From positions 1 through 34,627 of the forward strand of contig CAIRBF010000128.1 in assembly GCA_903876715.1 (NCBI GenBank): a stretch of 34,627 nucleotides of DNA, read 5' to 3'. How positions within the stretch are numbered: position 1 is the first letter of the stretch; each line of letters begins with the position of its first letter. Positions 1 through 10,756 of the stretch are shown here, one piece after another. The notes under the pieces were generated by a model. The model searched no databases, had not been told where the DNA came from, and saw nothing but the letters and a program-made list of their open reading frames with translations. Made by a program: the position numbers and the translations under genes. The stretch is from an uncultured beta proteobacterium (GTDB taxonomy: Bacteria > Pseudomonadota > Gammaproteobacteria > Burkholderiales > Burkholderiaceae_C).

Positions 1-1277
1 CCATCATCGGCACCAGCCCCGACAGCATCGACATCGCCGAGGACCGCGAGCGCTTCCAGCAGCTGCTGAACACCCTCGGCCTGCGCCAGCCTCCCAACCG
101 CACCGCGCGCACCGAAGAGCAGGCACTGCAGCTTGCGCACGAGATCGGCTACCCGCTCGTGGTGCGCCCTAGCTACGTGCTCGGCGGCCGGGCGATGGAG
201 ATCGTCCACGGCGACAAGGACTTGGAGCGCTACATGCGCGAGGCGGTGCGGGTGAGCGATAAGTCCCCGGTGCTGCTGGACCGCTTCCTCGACGACGCGA
301 TCGAAGTCGATGTCGACTGCATCGGCGATGGTGAGCGGGTGATGATCGGCGGCATCATGGAGCATGTCGAGGCGGCCGGCATCCACAGTGGCGACTCGGC
401 CTGCTCCCTGCCGCCCTACACGCTGAGCGCCGCGCTGCAGGACGAGATGCGTCGCCAGGCCACGATGATGGCGCAGGCGCTGAAGGTCGTCGGCCTGATG
501 AACGTTCAGTTTGCCATCCAGGGCGAGGGCGATGCCGCCGTGGTCTATGTGCTCGAGGTCAACCCTCGTGCCTCTCGCACCGTGCCCTTCGTCAGCAAGG
601 CCACAGGCCAGGCTTTGGCCAAGATCGCCGCGCGCTGCATGGCCGGTCGCAAGCTCGCCGACCAGCCTGGCGTCCTGGACCGGGGCCGCGGCGGCGAGGT
701 CATTCCGCCGTACTTCAGCGTCAAGGAGGCTGTGTTCCCGTTCAACAAGTTCCCGGGTGTGGACCCCATCCTCGGCCCGGAGATGCGCTCGACCGGCGAG
801 GTCATGGGTGTGGGGGCCACTTTCGGCGAGGCAATGCTGAAGAGCCAACTCGGCGCGGGCTCCAGGCTGCCGACCAAGGGCACGGTGGTGCTCACGGTCA
901 AGGGCGCCGACAAGGGGCGGGCCGTGGCGGTCGCGCGCGACCTGCATGCGCTGGGTTTCCACCTCGTGGCCACGCGTGGCACTGCGGCGGCGATTTCGGC
1001 GGCCGGTTTGCCGGTGCGGGCCGTCAACAAGGTCAAGGACGGACGCCCGCACATCGGTGACATGGTCAAGGCCGGCGAGATCCAACTCGTGTTCACAACC
1101 GTTGATGAGACCCGTTCTGCGATTGCCGATTCGCGCCACATCCGTACGGCGGCCCTGGCCAATCGCGTGACCTACTACACGACCATGGCGGGCAGCGAAG
1201 CCGCCACGGAGGCGCTGAAGCATGGCAGCGACCTGAGCGTGCACTCGGTGCAGGAGTTGCACGCACTGCTGCATTGA
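1..1277 (+). CDS. carB: Carbamoyl-phosphate synthase large subunit, 3' part
   Basis: The reading frame is open from the window edge (first complete codon at position 3) and ends with TGA at 1275-1277, giving about 424 residues of a protein normally near 1,080. The fragment begins with the CarB hallmark [16 protein letters not shown], which lies at the start of the second (carbamate-phosphorylating) ATP-grasp half. [14 protein letters not shown] and the metal/ATP-binding stretch around [14 protein letters not shown] follow. The last ~130 residues form the MGS-like allosteric domain ([19 protein letters not shown], then GTAAAI and [15 protein letters not shown]). CarB makes carbamoyl phosphate from bicarbonate, ATP and glutamine-derived ammonia for arginine and pyrimidine synthesis. 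carA and the first half of carB should lie upstream, outside the window. The ATG at 159 is internal, not the true start. Confidence 0.98.
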   Translation, partial: IIGTSPDSIDIAEDRERFQQLLNTLGLRQPPNRTARTEEQALQLAHEIGYPLVVRPSYVLGGRAMEIVHGDKDLERYMREAVRVSDKSPVLLDRFLDDAIEVDVDCIGDGERVMIGGIMEHVEAAGIHSGDSACSLPPYTLSAALQDEMRRQATMMAQALKVVGLMNVQFAIQGEGDAAVVYVLEVNPRASRTVPFVSKATGQALAKIAARCMAGRKLADQPGVLDRGRGGEVIPPYFSVKEAVFPFNKFPGVDPILGPEMRSTGEVMGVGATFGEAMLKSQLGAGSRLPTKGTVVLTVKGADKGRAVAVARDLHALGFHLVATRGTAAAISAAGLPVRAVNKVKDGRPHIGDMVKAGEIQLVFTTVDETRSAIADSRHIRTAALANRVTYYTTMAGSEAATEALKHGSDLSVHSVQELHALLH

Positions 1278-1400
1278 CGCCGCCGAGCGACCGACCAGAG
1301 GGCGCACGCGCGGCCTTCTCATCGCCATCGTCCGTAGGTGTGAACGAGCCCTGTGCGGGTTCCGCCAAATCGGCCTGCAATACACTTGTCAGCTTGACTG

Positions 1401-1446
1401 CCGCCGCAGCGCGCCTGAGTGCGCGCTGCGGCGGTTTTCTTCTTCC
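1401..1446 (+). terminator. Intrinsic terminator / possible greA leader attenuator
   Basis: A perfect 14-bp inverted repeat (1401-1414 with 1421-1434, six-base loop CTGAGT) is followed at once by the T-rich tract TTTTCTTCTTCC (1435-1446). This is a textbook Rho-independent terminator on the plus strand. It lies 123 bases after the carB stop and only 17 bases before the greA start codon, just upstream of the greA ribosome-binding site (AGGA at 1449-1452). Any transcript entering greA from carB, or from a promoter before 1400, must therefore read through it. Confidence 0.9.
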
Positions 1447-1462
1447 ACAGGACACTTGAACC

Positions 1463-1939
1463 ATGGTCACCATCCCGCTGACCCGGCGCGGCGCCGAAAA
1501 ATTGAAGGACGAACTGCATCGCTTGAAGACGGTGGAGCGTCATGCAGTGATCCAGGCGATCGCCGAGGCACGCGCTCAGGGCGACTTGTCCGAAAACGCT
1601 GAGTACGACGCGGCCAAGGACAAACAAGGCTTCATCGAGGGACGCATCCTCGAAATCGAGGGCAAGCTTGCGGCGGCGCAGATCATCGATCCCTCGACCC
1701 TGGATGCCGGCGGGCGCGTGGTCTTCGGCACCACGGTGGACCTGGAAGAGGAGGCCAGCGGCCAGCGTGTGGTCTACCAGATCGTTGGTGACGACGAGGC
1801 TGATTTGAAGCTGGGCCTGATCTCGATCTCGAGCCCGATCGCACGCGCGTTGATCGGCAAGAGCGAAGGCGACGTGGCGGAGGTCCGTGCCCCGGGCGGG
1901 GTCAAGACCTACGAGATCGTCGGCGTACGCTACGCCTGA
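1463..1939 (+). CDS. greA: Transcription elongation factor GreA
   Basis: 158 residues, the normal GreA length. GreA binds the secondary channel of RNA polymerase and stimulates cleavage of backtracked RNA. The N-terminal coiled coil (about residues 1-75) carries the family signature at its acidic tip, [20 protein letters not shown]. The C-terminal globular FKBP-like domain contains [21 protein letters not shown] and ends in YEIVGVRYA. The ATG at 1463 follows an AGGA at 1449-1452. The next gene starts in the overlapping TGATG, so the two are probably translated from one message. The strong terminator immediately upstream suggests regulation by attenuation, as known for the GraL leader RNA of E. 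coli greA. Confidence 0.98.
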   Translation: MVTIPLTRRGAEKLKDELHRLKTVERHAVIQAIAEARAQGDLSENAEYDAAKDKQGFIEGRILEIEGKLAAAQIIDPSTLDAGGRVVFGTTVDLEEEASGQRVVYQIVGDDEADLKLGLISISSPIARALIGKSEGDVAEVRAPGGVKTYEIVGVRYA

Positions 1940-2409
1940 TGCGCGAACCGCTGCGCTGGTGCGCGCTGCTGGCCGCTGCCTGGTTCGGTGTGCTGGGATG
2001 CGTGGCGGCGATCGGGACACCGTCGGCTTTTGCTTCGTTGCCGGCTCGCGAAGCGGGCCAGGTCGTGGCGCGCTTGCTGGCGCGCGAGGCGCAAGCCAGC
2101 CTGATCCTGGGTATCGTCCTGGCATTGTTGCTGCGCGCACACGCACGCCGACGGACTTCCGATGGACGCGGAGGGAGCGTTTTCAGCCTCGAACTCGGTC
2201 TGACCCTCGCAGCCCTGTTCTGCACCGCGGCGGGCTATTACGGCATCCAGCCATGGATGGCCGAGGCCCGCAGCGGCGCCGGTCGGTTCAGCTTCGCACA
2301 GTTGCACGCAGCCAGCGCAGCCTTCTACGGCCTCAAGGTCCTGCTTGTCGCGGCGCTCGCCTGGCGCTGTGGTGCACTGCTCAGCCAGCGGCCCTCTTCT
2401 TCTGACTGA
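1939..2409 (+). CDS. DUF4149 family integral membrane protein
   Basis: 156 residues with four predicted membrane segments: about 5-25, 51-68, 80-103 and 122-148. An Arg-rich loop (RAHARRR) follows the second. Sequence style and position after greA match the DUF4149 (TMEM205-like) proteins of Burkholderiales; no biochemical function is known to me. The ATG overlaps the greA stop codon (TGATG), indicating translational coupling. The 3' end overlaps the 3' end of the oppositely oriented yhbY gene by 29 bases. The family call rests on topology, length and context rather than a diagnostic motif. Confidence 0.8.
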   Translation: MREPLRWCALLAAAWFGVLGCVAAIGTPSAFASLPAREAGQVVARLLAREAQASLILGIVLALLLRAHARRRTSDGRGGSVFSLELGLTLAALFCTAAGYYGIQPWMAEARSGAGRFSFAQLHAASAAFYGLKVLLVAALAWRCGALLSQRPSSSD

Positions 2410-2854
2410 CCTGCCTTTGCTGCTTGCGCTTCACGGTCCCGGCCGGGGTGATGCGCTCGTTCCCGAGCACGCGTACCTTGCGCACTGTCGCCCGGTGGTT
2501 GCCACTTTTAGAGAAGCTCAGAACCTTGACCACGCGCGGGCCGGGGTGGCGGTCCTCGCGCTCGGCTTTCTCGCGCTCCGGCACAGGGCGCCACAGCACC
2601 AGGAGTTTGCCGATGTGCTGGACCGCCGCTGCGGACAGGCGATCGACCAGGGCCTCGAAGATGGCCTCGCGCGCCGGGCGCTCGTCAGCGAAGACCCGCA
2701 CCTTGATGAGGCCATGGGCGTTCAGCGCCGCATCAACTTCCTTCACCACGGCGTCGGTCAGGCCGTCGCCTCCGACCAAAACCACAGGATCGAGGTGGTG
2801 TGCGTCGGCGCGCAGGGCGCGGCGGTCGGTAGCAGTCAGCGTGAGGGAAGTCAT
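2381..2854 (-). CDS. yhbY: YhbY family RNA-binding protein (CRM domain)
   Basis: 157 residues. The first ~95 form the CRS1-YhbY (CRM) domain, with [20 protein letters not shown] and the GxxG-like loop [18 protein letters not shown]. Family members bind pre-50S ribosomal RNA. An Arg/Lys-rich tail of about 60 residues follows, ending [17 protein letters not shown]; the E. coli protein is only about 97 residues and lacks it. I chose the ATG at 2854 over the GTG at 2857; an AGGA-like sequence lies about 10 bases upstream. It is divergent from rlmE, with only 20 bases between the start codons, and overlaps the DUF4149 gene tail to tail. Confidence 0.93.
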   Translation of the reverse strand: MTSLTLTATDRRALRADAHHLDPVVLVGGDGLTDAVVKEVDAALNAHGLIKVRVFADERPAREAIFEALVDRLSAAAVQHIGKLLVLWRPVPEREKAEREDRHPGPRVVKVLSFSKSGNHRATVRKVRVLGNERITPAGTVKRKQQRQVSQKKRAAG

Positions 2855-2859
2855 CACCG

Positions 2860-2865
2860 TATTAT
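2860..2865 (+). promoter_or_regulatory. Candidate -10 box for rlmE
   Basis: TATTAT (5 of 6 matches to TATAAT) lies in the short gap between the divergent yhbY and rlmE starts. No good -35 hexamer is visible at 16-18 bases upstream, so support is partial. If used, transcription would begin near 2872, only about three bases before the rlmE ATG. Confidence 0.4.
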
Positions 2866-2874
2866 CCTGCCCGA

Positions 2875-3531
2875 ATGAGAACGAAGAACAAACGCGTTAA
2901 CCGTGCCTGGCTGCATGACCACCTGACCGACCCCTACGTGCGGCGGGCGCAACAGGAGGGGTACCGCTCGCGAGCGGCTTACAAGCTCGAGGAGATCGAC
3001 CGCACCTTCGGGCTGATTCATCCCGGGCAGGTTGTGGTGGACCTCGGCGCCTCGCCCGGTGCCTGGAGCCAGTACCTGCGGCGGCGTTTCGCACCCACAG
3101 GTGCCGCGGCTGGCGAACTCGACGGCACGCTGATCGCGTTGGACCTGCTCGACTTCGAGCCGATCGAAGGCGTCAGCTTCCTGCAGGGGGATTTTCGCGA
3201 GGATGATGTGGTCGCCAAGCTCGAGGGCATGCTTGCCGGCCGCCCGGTCGACGTCGTCGTCTCCGACATGGCGCCCAACCTCTCGGGCATCCCAGCGTCT
3301 GACGCCGCAAGGATGGCGGATCTGGTGGAGATGGCGGTGGAATTCTCCTTGCGCCATCTGCGTCATCCACAAGGGGCCCTGGTGTGCAAGGCCTTCCACG
3401 GCAGCGGCTACAGCCAACTCGTCGAGCTGTTCAAGCGCAGCTTTCGGGTGATCAAGCCGGTCAAGCCCAAGGCATCGCGTGACCGGTCTGCCGAGACTTT
3501 TCTCGTCGGCATCGGGCCGCGGCAGGTTTGA
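2875..3531 (+). CDS. rlmE: 23S rRNA (uridine-2'-O)-methyltransferase RlmE (FtsJ/RrmJ)
   Basis: 218 residues, close to the usual length. RlmE methylates the ribose of U2552 of 23S rRNA late in 50S assembly, using SAM. The FtsJ catalytic tetrad is complete: K37 (in [11 protein letters not shown]), D131 ([11 protein letters not shown]), K172 ([10 protein letters not shown]) and E207 (RSAETFLVG). The SAM-binding motif I is [15 protein letters not shown] (about 54-68). No Shine-Dalgarno sequence precedes the ATG, and a -10-like TATTAT lies directly upstream. ftsH follows 139 bases downstream, the standard rlmE-ftsH arrangement. Confidence 0.98.
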   Translation: MRTKNKRVNRAWLHDHLTDPYVRRAQQEGYRSRAAYKLEEIDRTFGLIHPGQVVVDLGASPGAWSQYLRRRFAPTGAAAGELDGTLIALDLLDFEPIEGVSFLQGDFREDDVVAKLEGMLAGRPVDVVVSDMAPNLSGIPASDAARMADLVEMAVEFSLRHLRHPQGALVCKAFHGSGYSQLVELFKRSFRVIKPVKPKASRDRSAETFLVGIGPRQV

Positions 3532-3670
3532 TCTCCCCGCGTCCCGCGTACGGTTGCCCTTTCTCTGGGAGCGAGGCGACCCTTGCGTGGACTAAACTCG
3601 CCCATAGATATGAATGGTGTCTGAGGATCTGCCCGTCCGCAGGTCGAAGACCGGTTTCAGAGGAGCTCCG

Positions 3671-5581
<1,911 letters not shown>

Positions 5582-5609
5582 CCTGCCCATAGGCCGGCGC
5601 CGCTGTGGA

Positions 5610-6944
5610 ATGACTCGAAGGTACTTCGGTACGGACGGCATCCGGGGGACGGTCGGTGAGGAACCGATCACGCCCGACTTCATGCTTCGCCTTGGGCATG
5701 CGGTCGGGCTGGTCCTCAAGCGCCGGACCGATACGCCACGGGTGCTGATTGGCAAGGACACGCGGATCTCCGGTTACATGATCGAGTCGGCCTTGGAGGC
5801 TGGTCTTGTGTCCGCCGGCGTAGATGTCCTCTTGAGCGGCCCTTTGCCGACGCCGGGTGTCGCCTACCTGGCGCGGGCACTGAGGGTGGACCTGGGCATC
5901 GTTATCAGCGCGTCGCACAACCCCTATCCCGACAACGGTGTCAAGTTCTTCTCCGCGCGCGGCGAGAAGCTTCCCGACGAATGGGAACTGCAGGTCGAGG
6001 CTGCGCTCGGGCAGGCGCCGCGTTGGGTTCATCCAGCGCGCCTGGGTAAGGCTCGGCGCATTGGGGACGCGGCAGGGCGCTACATCGAGTTCTGCAAGTC
6101 CACGTTCGCACAGGATCTGTCCCTTAAGGGCCTGAACCTGGTGGTCGATGCGGCTCACGGTGCTGCTTACCAGGTAGCGCCGGCGGTGTTCCATGAACTC
6201 GGCGCGTCGGTTTCATCGATCGGGTGCAGTCCGGACGGGCTGAACATCAATGATGGCGTGGGCGCGACGGCACCTGCGGCGCTGGTCACCGAGGTGAAGG
6301 CCCGGCGTGCCGATCACGGCATCGCGCTTGATGGCGACGCTGACCGCCTGCAACTGGTCGATCCCCAGGGTCGGCTTTACAACGGCGACGAACTGCTCTA
6401 TGTCCTGGCCATGGACCGTCTGGCCCAGGCCGAGCCGGTGCCCGGTGTGGTCGGCACCTTGATGACCAACCTGGCCGTGGAGCAAGCGCTGGGTCGCCGG
6501 GGGGTCGTGCTGGTGCGTGCCAAGGTCGGAGACCGCTACGTGCTGGAGGAATTGCAGCGTCGAGGTTGGAAGCTGGGGGGTGAAGGCTCGGGCCATCTGA
6601 TTGCGCTGGACCGGCACACCACCGGCGACGGCATCGTCAGCGCGTTGCAGGTGCTGCAGGCAGTGCGGCGCAGCGGGCGCACCCTGGCCGAATTGCTGCA
6701 GGACGTCATGCTGTTTCCTCAAGTACTCCTCAACGTGCGGCATGAGTCTGGAGCGGACTGGCGAGCCAACACGCGCCTGGTTGCGGAGCTCGCTGCCGTG
6801 GAGGCGGCGCTCGCCGGCACTGGCCGGGTCTTGATCCGTGCCTCTGGAACCGAGCCCGTGTTGCGCGTGATGGTGGAGGCTGCCGAGGAGGTCGTGGCTC
6901 GCCAGGCGGCACAGCGTTTGGCCGATGCTGCTGCGTCGCACTGA
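5610..6944 (+). CDS. glmM: Phosphoglucosamine mutase GlmM
   Basis: 444 residues, standard length. GlmM interconverts glucosamine-6-phosphate and glucosamine-1-phosphate in the cytoplasm, feeding UDP-GlcNAc synthesis for peptidoglycan and lipopolysaccharide. The phosphorylated catalytic serine is S102 in [14 protein letters not shown]. The Mg-binding loop is DGDADR (D241, D243, D245), the sugar-binding motif is GEGSGH, and the phosphate-binding loop is [14 protein letters not shown] near the C-terminus. It follows ftsH closely and is probably co-transcribed. In many proteobacteria folP lies between ftsH and glmM; here there is no room for it. Confidence 0.98.
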   Translation: MTRRYFGTDGIRGTVGEEPITPDFMLRLGHAVGLVLKRRTDTPRVLIGKDTRISGYMIESALEAGLVSAGVDVLLSGPLPTPGVAYLARALRVDLGIVISASHNPYPDNGVKFFSARGEKLPDEWELQVEAALGQAPRWVHPARLGKARRIGDAAGRYIEFCKSTFAQDLSLKGLNLVVDAAHGAAYQVAPAVFHELGASVSSIGCSPDGLNINDGVGATAPAALVTEVKARRADHGIALDGDADRLQLVDPQGRLYNGDELLYVLAMDRLAQAEPVPGVVGTLMTNLAVEQALGRRGVVLVRAKVGDRYVLEELQRRGWKLGGEGSGHLIALDRHTTGDGIVSALQVLQAVRRSGRTLAELLQDVMLFPQVLLNVRHESGADWRANTRLVAELAAVEAALAGTGRVLIRASGTEPVLRVMVEAAEEVVARQAAQRLADAAASH

Positions 6945-6968
6945 ACTTTCTCGCGCTGGCCGCGACTT

Positions 6969-8690
6969 TCAGTCGCCGGCACGACGAGCAGCGCCGTCTG
7001 TCACGGAGCCCTGGTTCGGAGTCGCGGTCGCCGACACGGTGCGTCGGTAGACTGAAACCACTTCGTTGCGCTCGGTGGGGCGTCGAGTGGCTCCCTGGAA
7101 TTCCCAGCCCACGGGCGTGTCCGTGGCGGGACCCCGTGTGATACGCACGAGAACCGGGCAGGTGGTCACCTGCTCCGCCGCAGGGCGCGCATCCACCGGG
7201 CGACCCCAAAAGATCTCGAACGACGCGCTGACGGCGGCGCTGAAGTTCATGCCGGCGATGCAGCGGCTGTCGCCTACGAGCATGGCCACACGCTGGACGA
7301 GCGGCCTGGCGCTGCGCGCGTAATCGAGCAGAGGCAGCCACAGGGTCATCAGCAGGATCCAGCACAACGCAACGCCCCCTGCGGGGAGCACCATGCTCTT
7401 CCAGAGCGCGTGTGGATGCCGACCGGTGCGCCAGCGCACCAGGCCCAGCCACGCGACTGTGGCGGCCACGGCGAGCATCAGGGCCCAAGGTTCGAAGCGT
7501 GGGACGAAGTCAACCGCCAGCCTCGCGACGTTGGCAGCCGGCTTGGCCGGTATGCCAGTCTGCATGGCGCCATACATGAACCAGATGAACAGTGCCGTCG
7601 TGGTGAAGAAGCAGATGGAGAACCAGTCGATGGCGGCTGCGGCGCTGCGCGCGATAGTGGGTAGTGCGAAGGCCGCAAGCACCGCCAGGCCGGGCAGGGC
7701 GAGCAGAAGTGCCCGATCGTTGCCTCCCATCAGAACGCTCGCGCCAGCGGCTGTCAAGGTCAGCGCCAAGGGCGCCGAGACATGGGGGGCGGCCAGATGA
7801 CTGCGCCAGCGCCAAAGCGTCCAGAGCACAAGCAGCCAGGCAGGCCACATGAACCAGAGCCACTGCCTGACGATCAGATCGGCTTCGGCGAGAGCCAGCG
7901 CCGGAGCAAGGCGCCAGCGCCAGAGCTCCAGCGCCGATGCAAGCATCGCTGCGGCGACGCCCGACAGCAAGCTCCACGGCGCGAAGCGCCGCCATGTGCC
8001 TTCCCGACTGAGAAGGCAGGCCATGAAACTGGCGGCGCCGAGGGCGGCCGCGAGCGTGGGGCCTCCGCTGGCGGCCAATACCACCAGGCTGGACACAGCA
8101 GCCACCCGTGTCCATTTGCGGGCAGCACGCGCAGCACCGGCCAGCGCCGTCATAAAGACGCTGCTCGACGCGAGCTGCATCAACTCTGGAGTTGTTTCGT
8201 GCCCCATCTGCAGCAGGCCCAGTGTGGCAATCATCGCCAGCACCGCACCATCGGCCAGCGCGCGCGCATAGTCCGTCGGTCGTGCTTCGCCGCCGAAGGC
8301 CAAGGGCAGGGGACGCGCAGCATCGGTCTGCGCCAGCATGAAGGTGGACCACCACACGCTCGCAAGCGTTGCCGCCAGCAGCAATGCAAAAGGTATGCGG
8401 GCGGCCAGAACGGGGTCCAGCCAACCCTGGCCGGCCAGGATGAACATGGCGCCTAGCCAATGCGGCAGCAGTGCAACGTCCATCGGTACGGAACCGAGTG
8501 TCGGTGCCCACCACGAGGTTCGGCCTTCGGCCATGGCCGCCATGATCCCGTAGGCTTGGACATCTGCGTTGCGCCAAGGGTCACGGCCGAACGCGCCGGG
8601 CAACACCCAGCAGGCGCAGAATAGCCAAAGCAGCGCGCGCGGCAGCGGCGCGGCAGCGCGCTGCATCACCAGCGCGGGCCGAATGCTCAT
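6969..8690 (-). CDS. ArnT/GT39-like multi-pass membrane glycosyltransferase, substrate unknown
   Basis: 573 residues with roughly a dozen hydrophobic helices and a soluble C-terminal part of about 120 residues. The start of the first large periplasmic loop, GRDPWRNADVQAYGIMAAM, and the following PTLGSVPMDVALLPHWLGA resemble lipid-phosphosugar-dependent GT-C enzymes of the ArnT/PMT group. In those enzymes this loop carries an acidic Asp-Glu pair; here only D43 is kept (AD-V). The donor would be a polyprenyl-phosphate sugar and the target lipid A or another envelope glycan, but neither can be read from the sequence. No arn genes are nearby. It converges with glmM with 24 bases between. A start at the ATG of residue 9 is also possible. 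Family call moderately sure, function unknown. Confidence 0.7.
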   Translation of the reverse strand: MSIRPALVMQRAAAPLPRALLWLFCACWVLPGAFGRDPWRNADVQAYGIMAAMAEGRTSWWAPTLGSVPMDVALLPHWLGAMFILAGQGWLDPVLAARIPFALLLAATLASVWWSTFMLAQTDAARPLPLAFGGEARPTDYARALADGAVLAMIATLGLLQMGHETTPELMQLASSSVFMTALAGAARAARKWTRVAAVSSLVVLAASGGPTLAAALGAASFMACLLSREGTWRRFAPWSLLSGVAAAMLASALELWRWRLAPALALAEADLIVRQWLWFMWPAWLLVLWTLWRWRSHLAAPHVSAPLALTLTAAGASVLMGGNDRALLLALPGLAVLAAFALPTIARSAAAAIDWFSICFFTTTALFIWFMYGAMQTGIPAKPAANVARLAVDFVPRFEPWALMLAVAATVAWLGLVRWRTGRHPHALWKSMVLPAGGVALCWILLMTLWLPLLDYARSARPLVQRVAMLVGDSRCIAGMNFSAAVSASFEIFWGRPVDARPAAEQVTTCPVLVRITRGPATDTPVGWEFQGATRRPTERNEVVSVYRRTVSATATPNQGSVTDGAARRAGD

Positions 8691-8796
8691 CGGTGACCGA
8701 GCCCGCCAGGCTCGCTGCCTGGCTGGCGTGCTCGGCGAGTTCGGGCGCGAGCGCGGCGCGTCACCAATTTCAATTTGCTGCGGTCAGGCCACGCCA

Positions 8797-8824
8797 AGAA
8801 AAAAGGGCAGCACACGCTGCCCTT
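8797..8824 (-). terminator. Intrinsic terminator downstream of rpmE2
   Basis: Read on the minus strand, a perfect 9-bp stem AAGGGCAGC/GCTGCCCTT (8803-8824) with the four-base loop GTGT runs into a T-rich tract (TTTTTTCTT, complement of 8796-8804). It lies about 20 bases after the rpmE2 stop codon and should end that transcript before the glycosyltransferase gene. Confidence 0.88.
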
Positions 8825-8843
8825 CGATCGTCTGCCCATGGGC

Positions 8844-9104
8844 CTACTTCTTCAAGCCGACGCGAGCAAACTTGTTGCGGAACTTCTCGACCCGGCCGCC
8901 CAAGCTGTCGACGCTCTTTTGCGTGCCGGTGTAGAACGGGTGCGACTCGCTCGAGGTCTCGAGCTTCATCAGCGGCAATTCGCGGCCGTCGTCCAGCTTG
9001 ATCGTCTCGCGGGTCTGCAGGCAGGACCGGGTGACGAACTTGAAACCGTTGGACAGGTCCACGAAGCACACGTCGCGGTAGGCGGGATGGATACCTTCTT
9101 TCAT
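8844..9104 (-). CDS. rpmE2: 50S ribosomal protein L31 type B
   Basis: 86 residues. It begins [20 protein letters not shown] and contains [20 protein letters not shown] and a basic end [13 protein letters not shown], typical of bL31 type B. It has only two isolated cysteines (C13, C28) and no CxxC pairs, so it is the zinc-independent form. In many Burkholderiales this is, to my knowledge, the only L31; no Zur-like AT-rich palindrome is visible upstream, so zinc-starvation control is not indicated. It lies 127 bases downstream of rho on the same strand and ends before a strong terminator. Confidence 0.97.
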   Translation of the reverse strand: MKEGIHPAYRDVCFVDLSNGFKFVTRSCLQTRETIKLDDGRELPLMKLETSSESHPFYTGTQKSVDSLGGRVEKFRNKFARVGLKK

Positions 9105-9176
9105 GGAGACCTCGCTGTGGTGTCGGCAGCCACGTCCGCTGACAGCGACGCACTTGCCTGGTTGCGAAAACTGCGC

Positions 9177-9182
9177 ATTCTA
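9177..9182 (-). promoter_or_regulatory. Candidate -10 box for rpmE2
   Basis: TAGAAT on the minus strand, about 72 bases before the rpmE2 ATG, in the gap after rho. The -35 region is poor at normal spacing (GGCTTT at 16 bases), so this is tentative. Confidence 0.3.
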
Positions 9183-9231
9183 GCGCGTTCAGTTCTTCAA
9201 AGCCTCATCGCGGGTACGTCGGCAGGAGCTG

Positions 9232-10494
9232 TCAGCCGCCGCGGCGCATCATGTCGAAGAAGTCGAGGTTGTTCTTGCTCGCTTTCATTTTGTCGAGCAT
9301 GAATTCCATCGCCTCGATTTCGTCCATTGGATAAAGCAATTTGCGCAGAATCCAGGTCTTCTGCAGGATCTCGGGCTTGAGCAGCAGTTCCTCGCGACGC
9401 GTTCCCGACTTGTTGATCAATATCGAAGGGTAGACTCGCTTCTCGGCCATGCGGCGATCGAGGTGGATCTCGCAGTTGCCCGTGCCTTTGAACTCTTCGT
9501 AGATCACTTCGTCCATGCGGCTGCCGGTGTCGATCAACGCGGTGCCAATGATGGTCAACGAACCGCCTTCCTCGACGTTGCGCGCAGCGCCGAAGAATCG
9601 CTTGGGCCGCTGCAGCGCGTTGGCATCGACGCCGCCCGTCAGGACCTTGCCAGACGACGGCAGGACGTTGTTGTAAGCGCGCGCCAGACGGGTGATCGAA
9701 TCGAGGAGGATCACCACGTCTTTCCTCAGTTCGACCAAGCGCTTGGCGCGTTCGATGACCATCTCGGCCACTTGCACGTGACGGGCCGCCGGCTCGTCGA
9801 AGGTCGAGCTGATGACCTCGCCGCGCACGGTGCGCTGCATTTCGGTCACCTCCTCAGGCCGCTCGTCGACCAGCAGCACCATGAGGTGCGCATCGGGATG
9901 GTTCGCAGCCAGCGCATGCGCTATGTGCTGCATCATCATCGTCTTGCCCGTCTTGGGCTGGGCCACCAGCAGCGCGCGCTGTCCCTTGCCGATGGGCGCG
10001 ACCAGATCGATGATGCGGCCTGTGACGTTTTCCTCGCTCTTGATGTCGCGCTCGAGCCTGAACTGTTCTTTCGGGAACAGCGGGGTCAGGTTCTCGAACA
10101 TGATCTTGTGCTTGTTCTCCTCGGGCGTCAGGCCGTTGACGCGGTCCACCTTGACCAGCGCGAAGTAGCGCTCTCCGTCCTTGGGAACCCTCACTTCACC
10201 TTCGATCATGTCGCCGGTGTGGAGGTTGAAGCGGCGCACCTGGCTCGGCGACAGGTAGATGTCGTCGGTGCTGGCCATGTAGCTGGTGTCCGGCGAGCGC
10301 AGGAATCCGAAGCCGTCCGGCAGGACTTCGAGCACGCCGTCGCCGAAGACCTGCTCGCCTGCCTTGGCGCGCTTCTTCATGATCGCAAACATCAGTTCCT
10401 GCTTGCGCAGCCGGCTGACGTTGTCGATCTCCAAGGCCTCGCCCATCTTGATGAGCTCGGAGACGTGCTGGGCTTTGAGTTCGGAAAGATGCAT
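9232..10494 (-). CDS. rho: Transcription termination factor Rho
   Basis: 420 residues beginning [20 protein letters not shown], the usual Rho N-terminus and length. The frame is open upstream to a GTG at 10584, but that extension is unlike Rho. Rho is a hexameric RNA helicase that ends transcription of untranslated RNA. Visible elements: N-terminal RNA-binding domain with [13 protein letters not shown], Walker A QPKTGKT (179-185), [13 protein letters not shown], Walker [18 protein letters not shown], and the secondary-site region [21 protein letters not shown]. It lies downstream of trxA, separated by a 232-base structured leader with a probable own promoter. Confidence 0.98.
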   Translation of the reverse strand: MHLSELKAQHVSELIKMGEALEIDNVSRLRKQELMFAIMKKRAKAGEQVFGDGVLEVLPDGFGFLRSPDTSYMASTDDIYLSPSQVRRFNLHTGDMIEGEVRVPKDGERYFALVKVDRVNGLTPEENKHKIMFENLTPLFPKEQFRLERDIKSEENVTGRIIDLVAPIGKGQRALLVAQPKTGKTMMMQHIAHALAANHPDAHLMVLLVDERPEEVTEMQRTVRGEVISSTFDEPAARHVQVAEMVIERAKRLVELRKDVVILLDSITRLARAYNNVLPSSGKVLTGGVDANALQRPKRFFGAARNVEEGGSLTIIGTALIDTGSRMDEVIYEEFKGTGNCEIHLDRRMAEKRVYPSILINKSGTRREELLLKPEILQKTWILRKLLYPMDEIEAMEFMLDKMKASKNNLDFFDMMRRGG

Positions 10495-10725
10495 GGAGAA
10501 GTGAGTGGGTGAAGACCGAAGCAAACCGGCAGCGCACGCGGAGTGCGCCACTAAGCGCCGTGGTGCCGGCCCCGTGCGGGACACGTCATTGGACGACCGC
10601 TCAGCGTTGCGAGCGGCACCCCAACGAAAAGCTGTCGGTGTTCAACGCACCATGAAGCGGTTCATGGGCCAGGCCAGACTCGCGGCCCGGCGATGATGAT
10701 GGCCGAAAGCTACGCCATCAACCAG
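10495..10725 (-). promoter_or_regulatory. Long structured 5' leader of rho
   Basis: The untranslated region between trxA and rho. Two perfect hairpins are visible: CCATGAA/TTCATGG (10650-10667, four-base loop) and GCGCAC/GTGCGC (10532-10548, five-base loop). A seven-codon ORF (MNRFMVR) is embedded in the first hairpin; no good ribosome-binding site precedes it. E. coli rho is known to have a leader that mediates autogenous termination; a similar role here is inference. Confidence 0.45.
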
Positions 10726-10756
10726 ATTATAGGTGGCTGTCGATGAACGCAGTCAA
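10726..10756 (-). promoter_or_regulatory. Probable sigma-70 promoter for rho overlapping the trxA stop codon
   Basis: On the minus strand TTGACT (10756-10751) and a perfect TATAAT (10731-10726) are separated by 19 bases. The TATAAT overlaps the trxA TAA stop. The spacing is longer than the optimal 17. Transcription would begin near 10719 and give rho a leader of about 225 bases. Confidence 0.55.
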
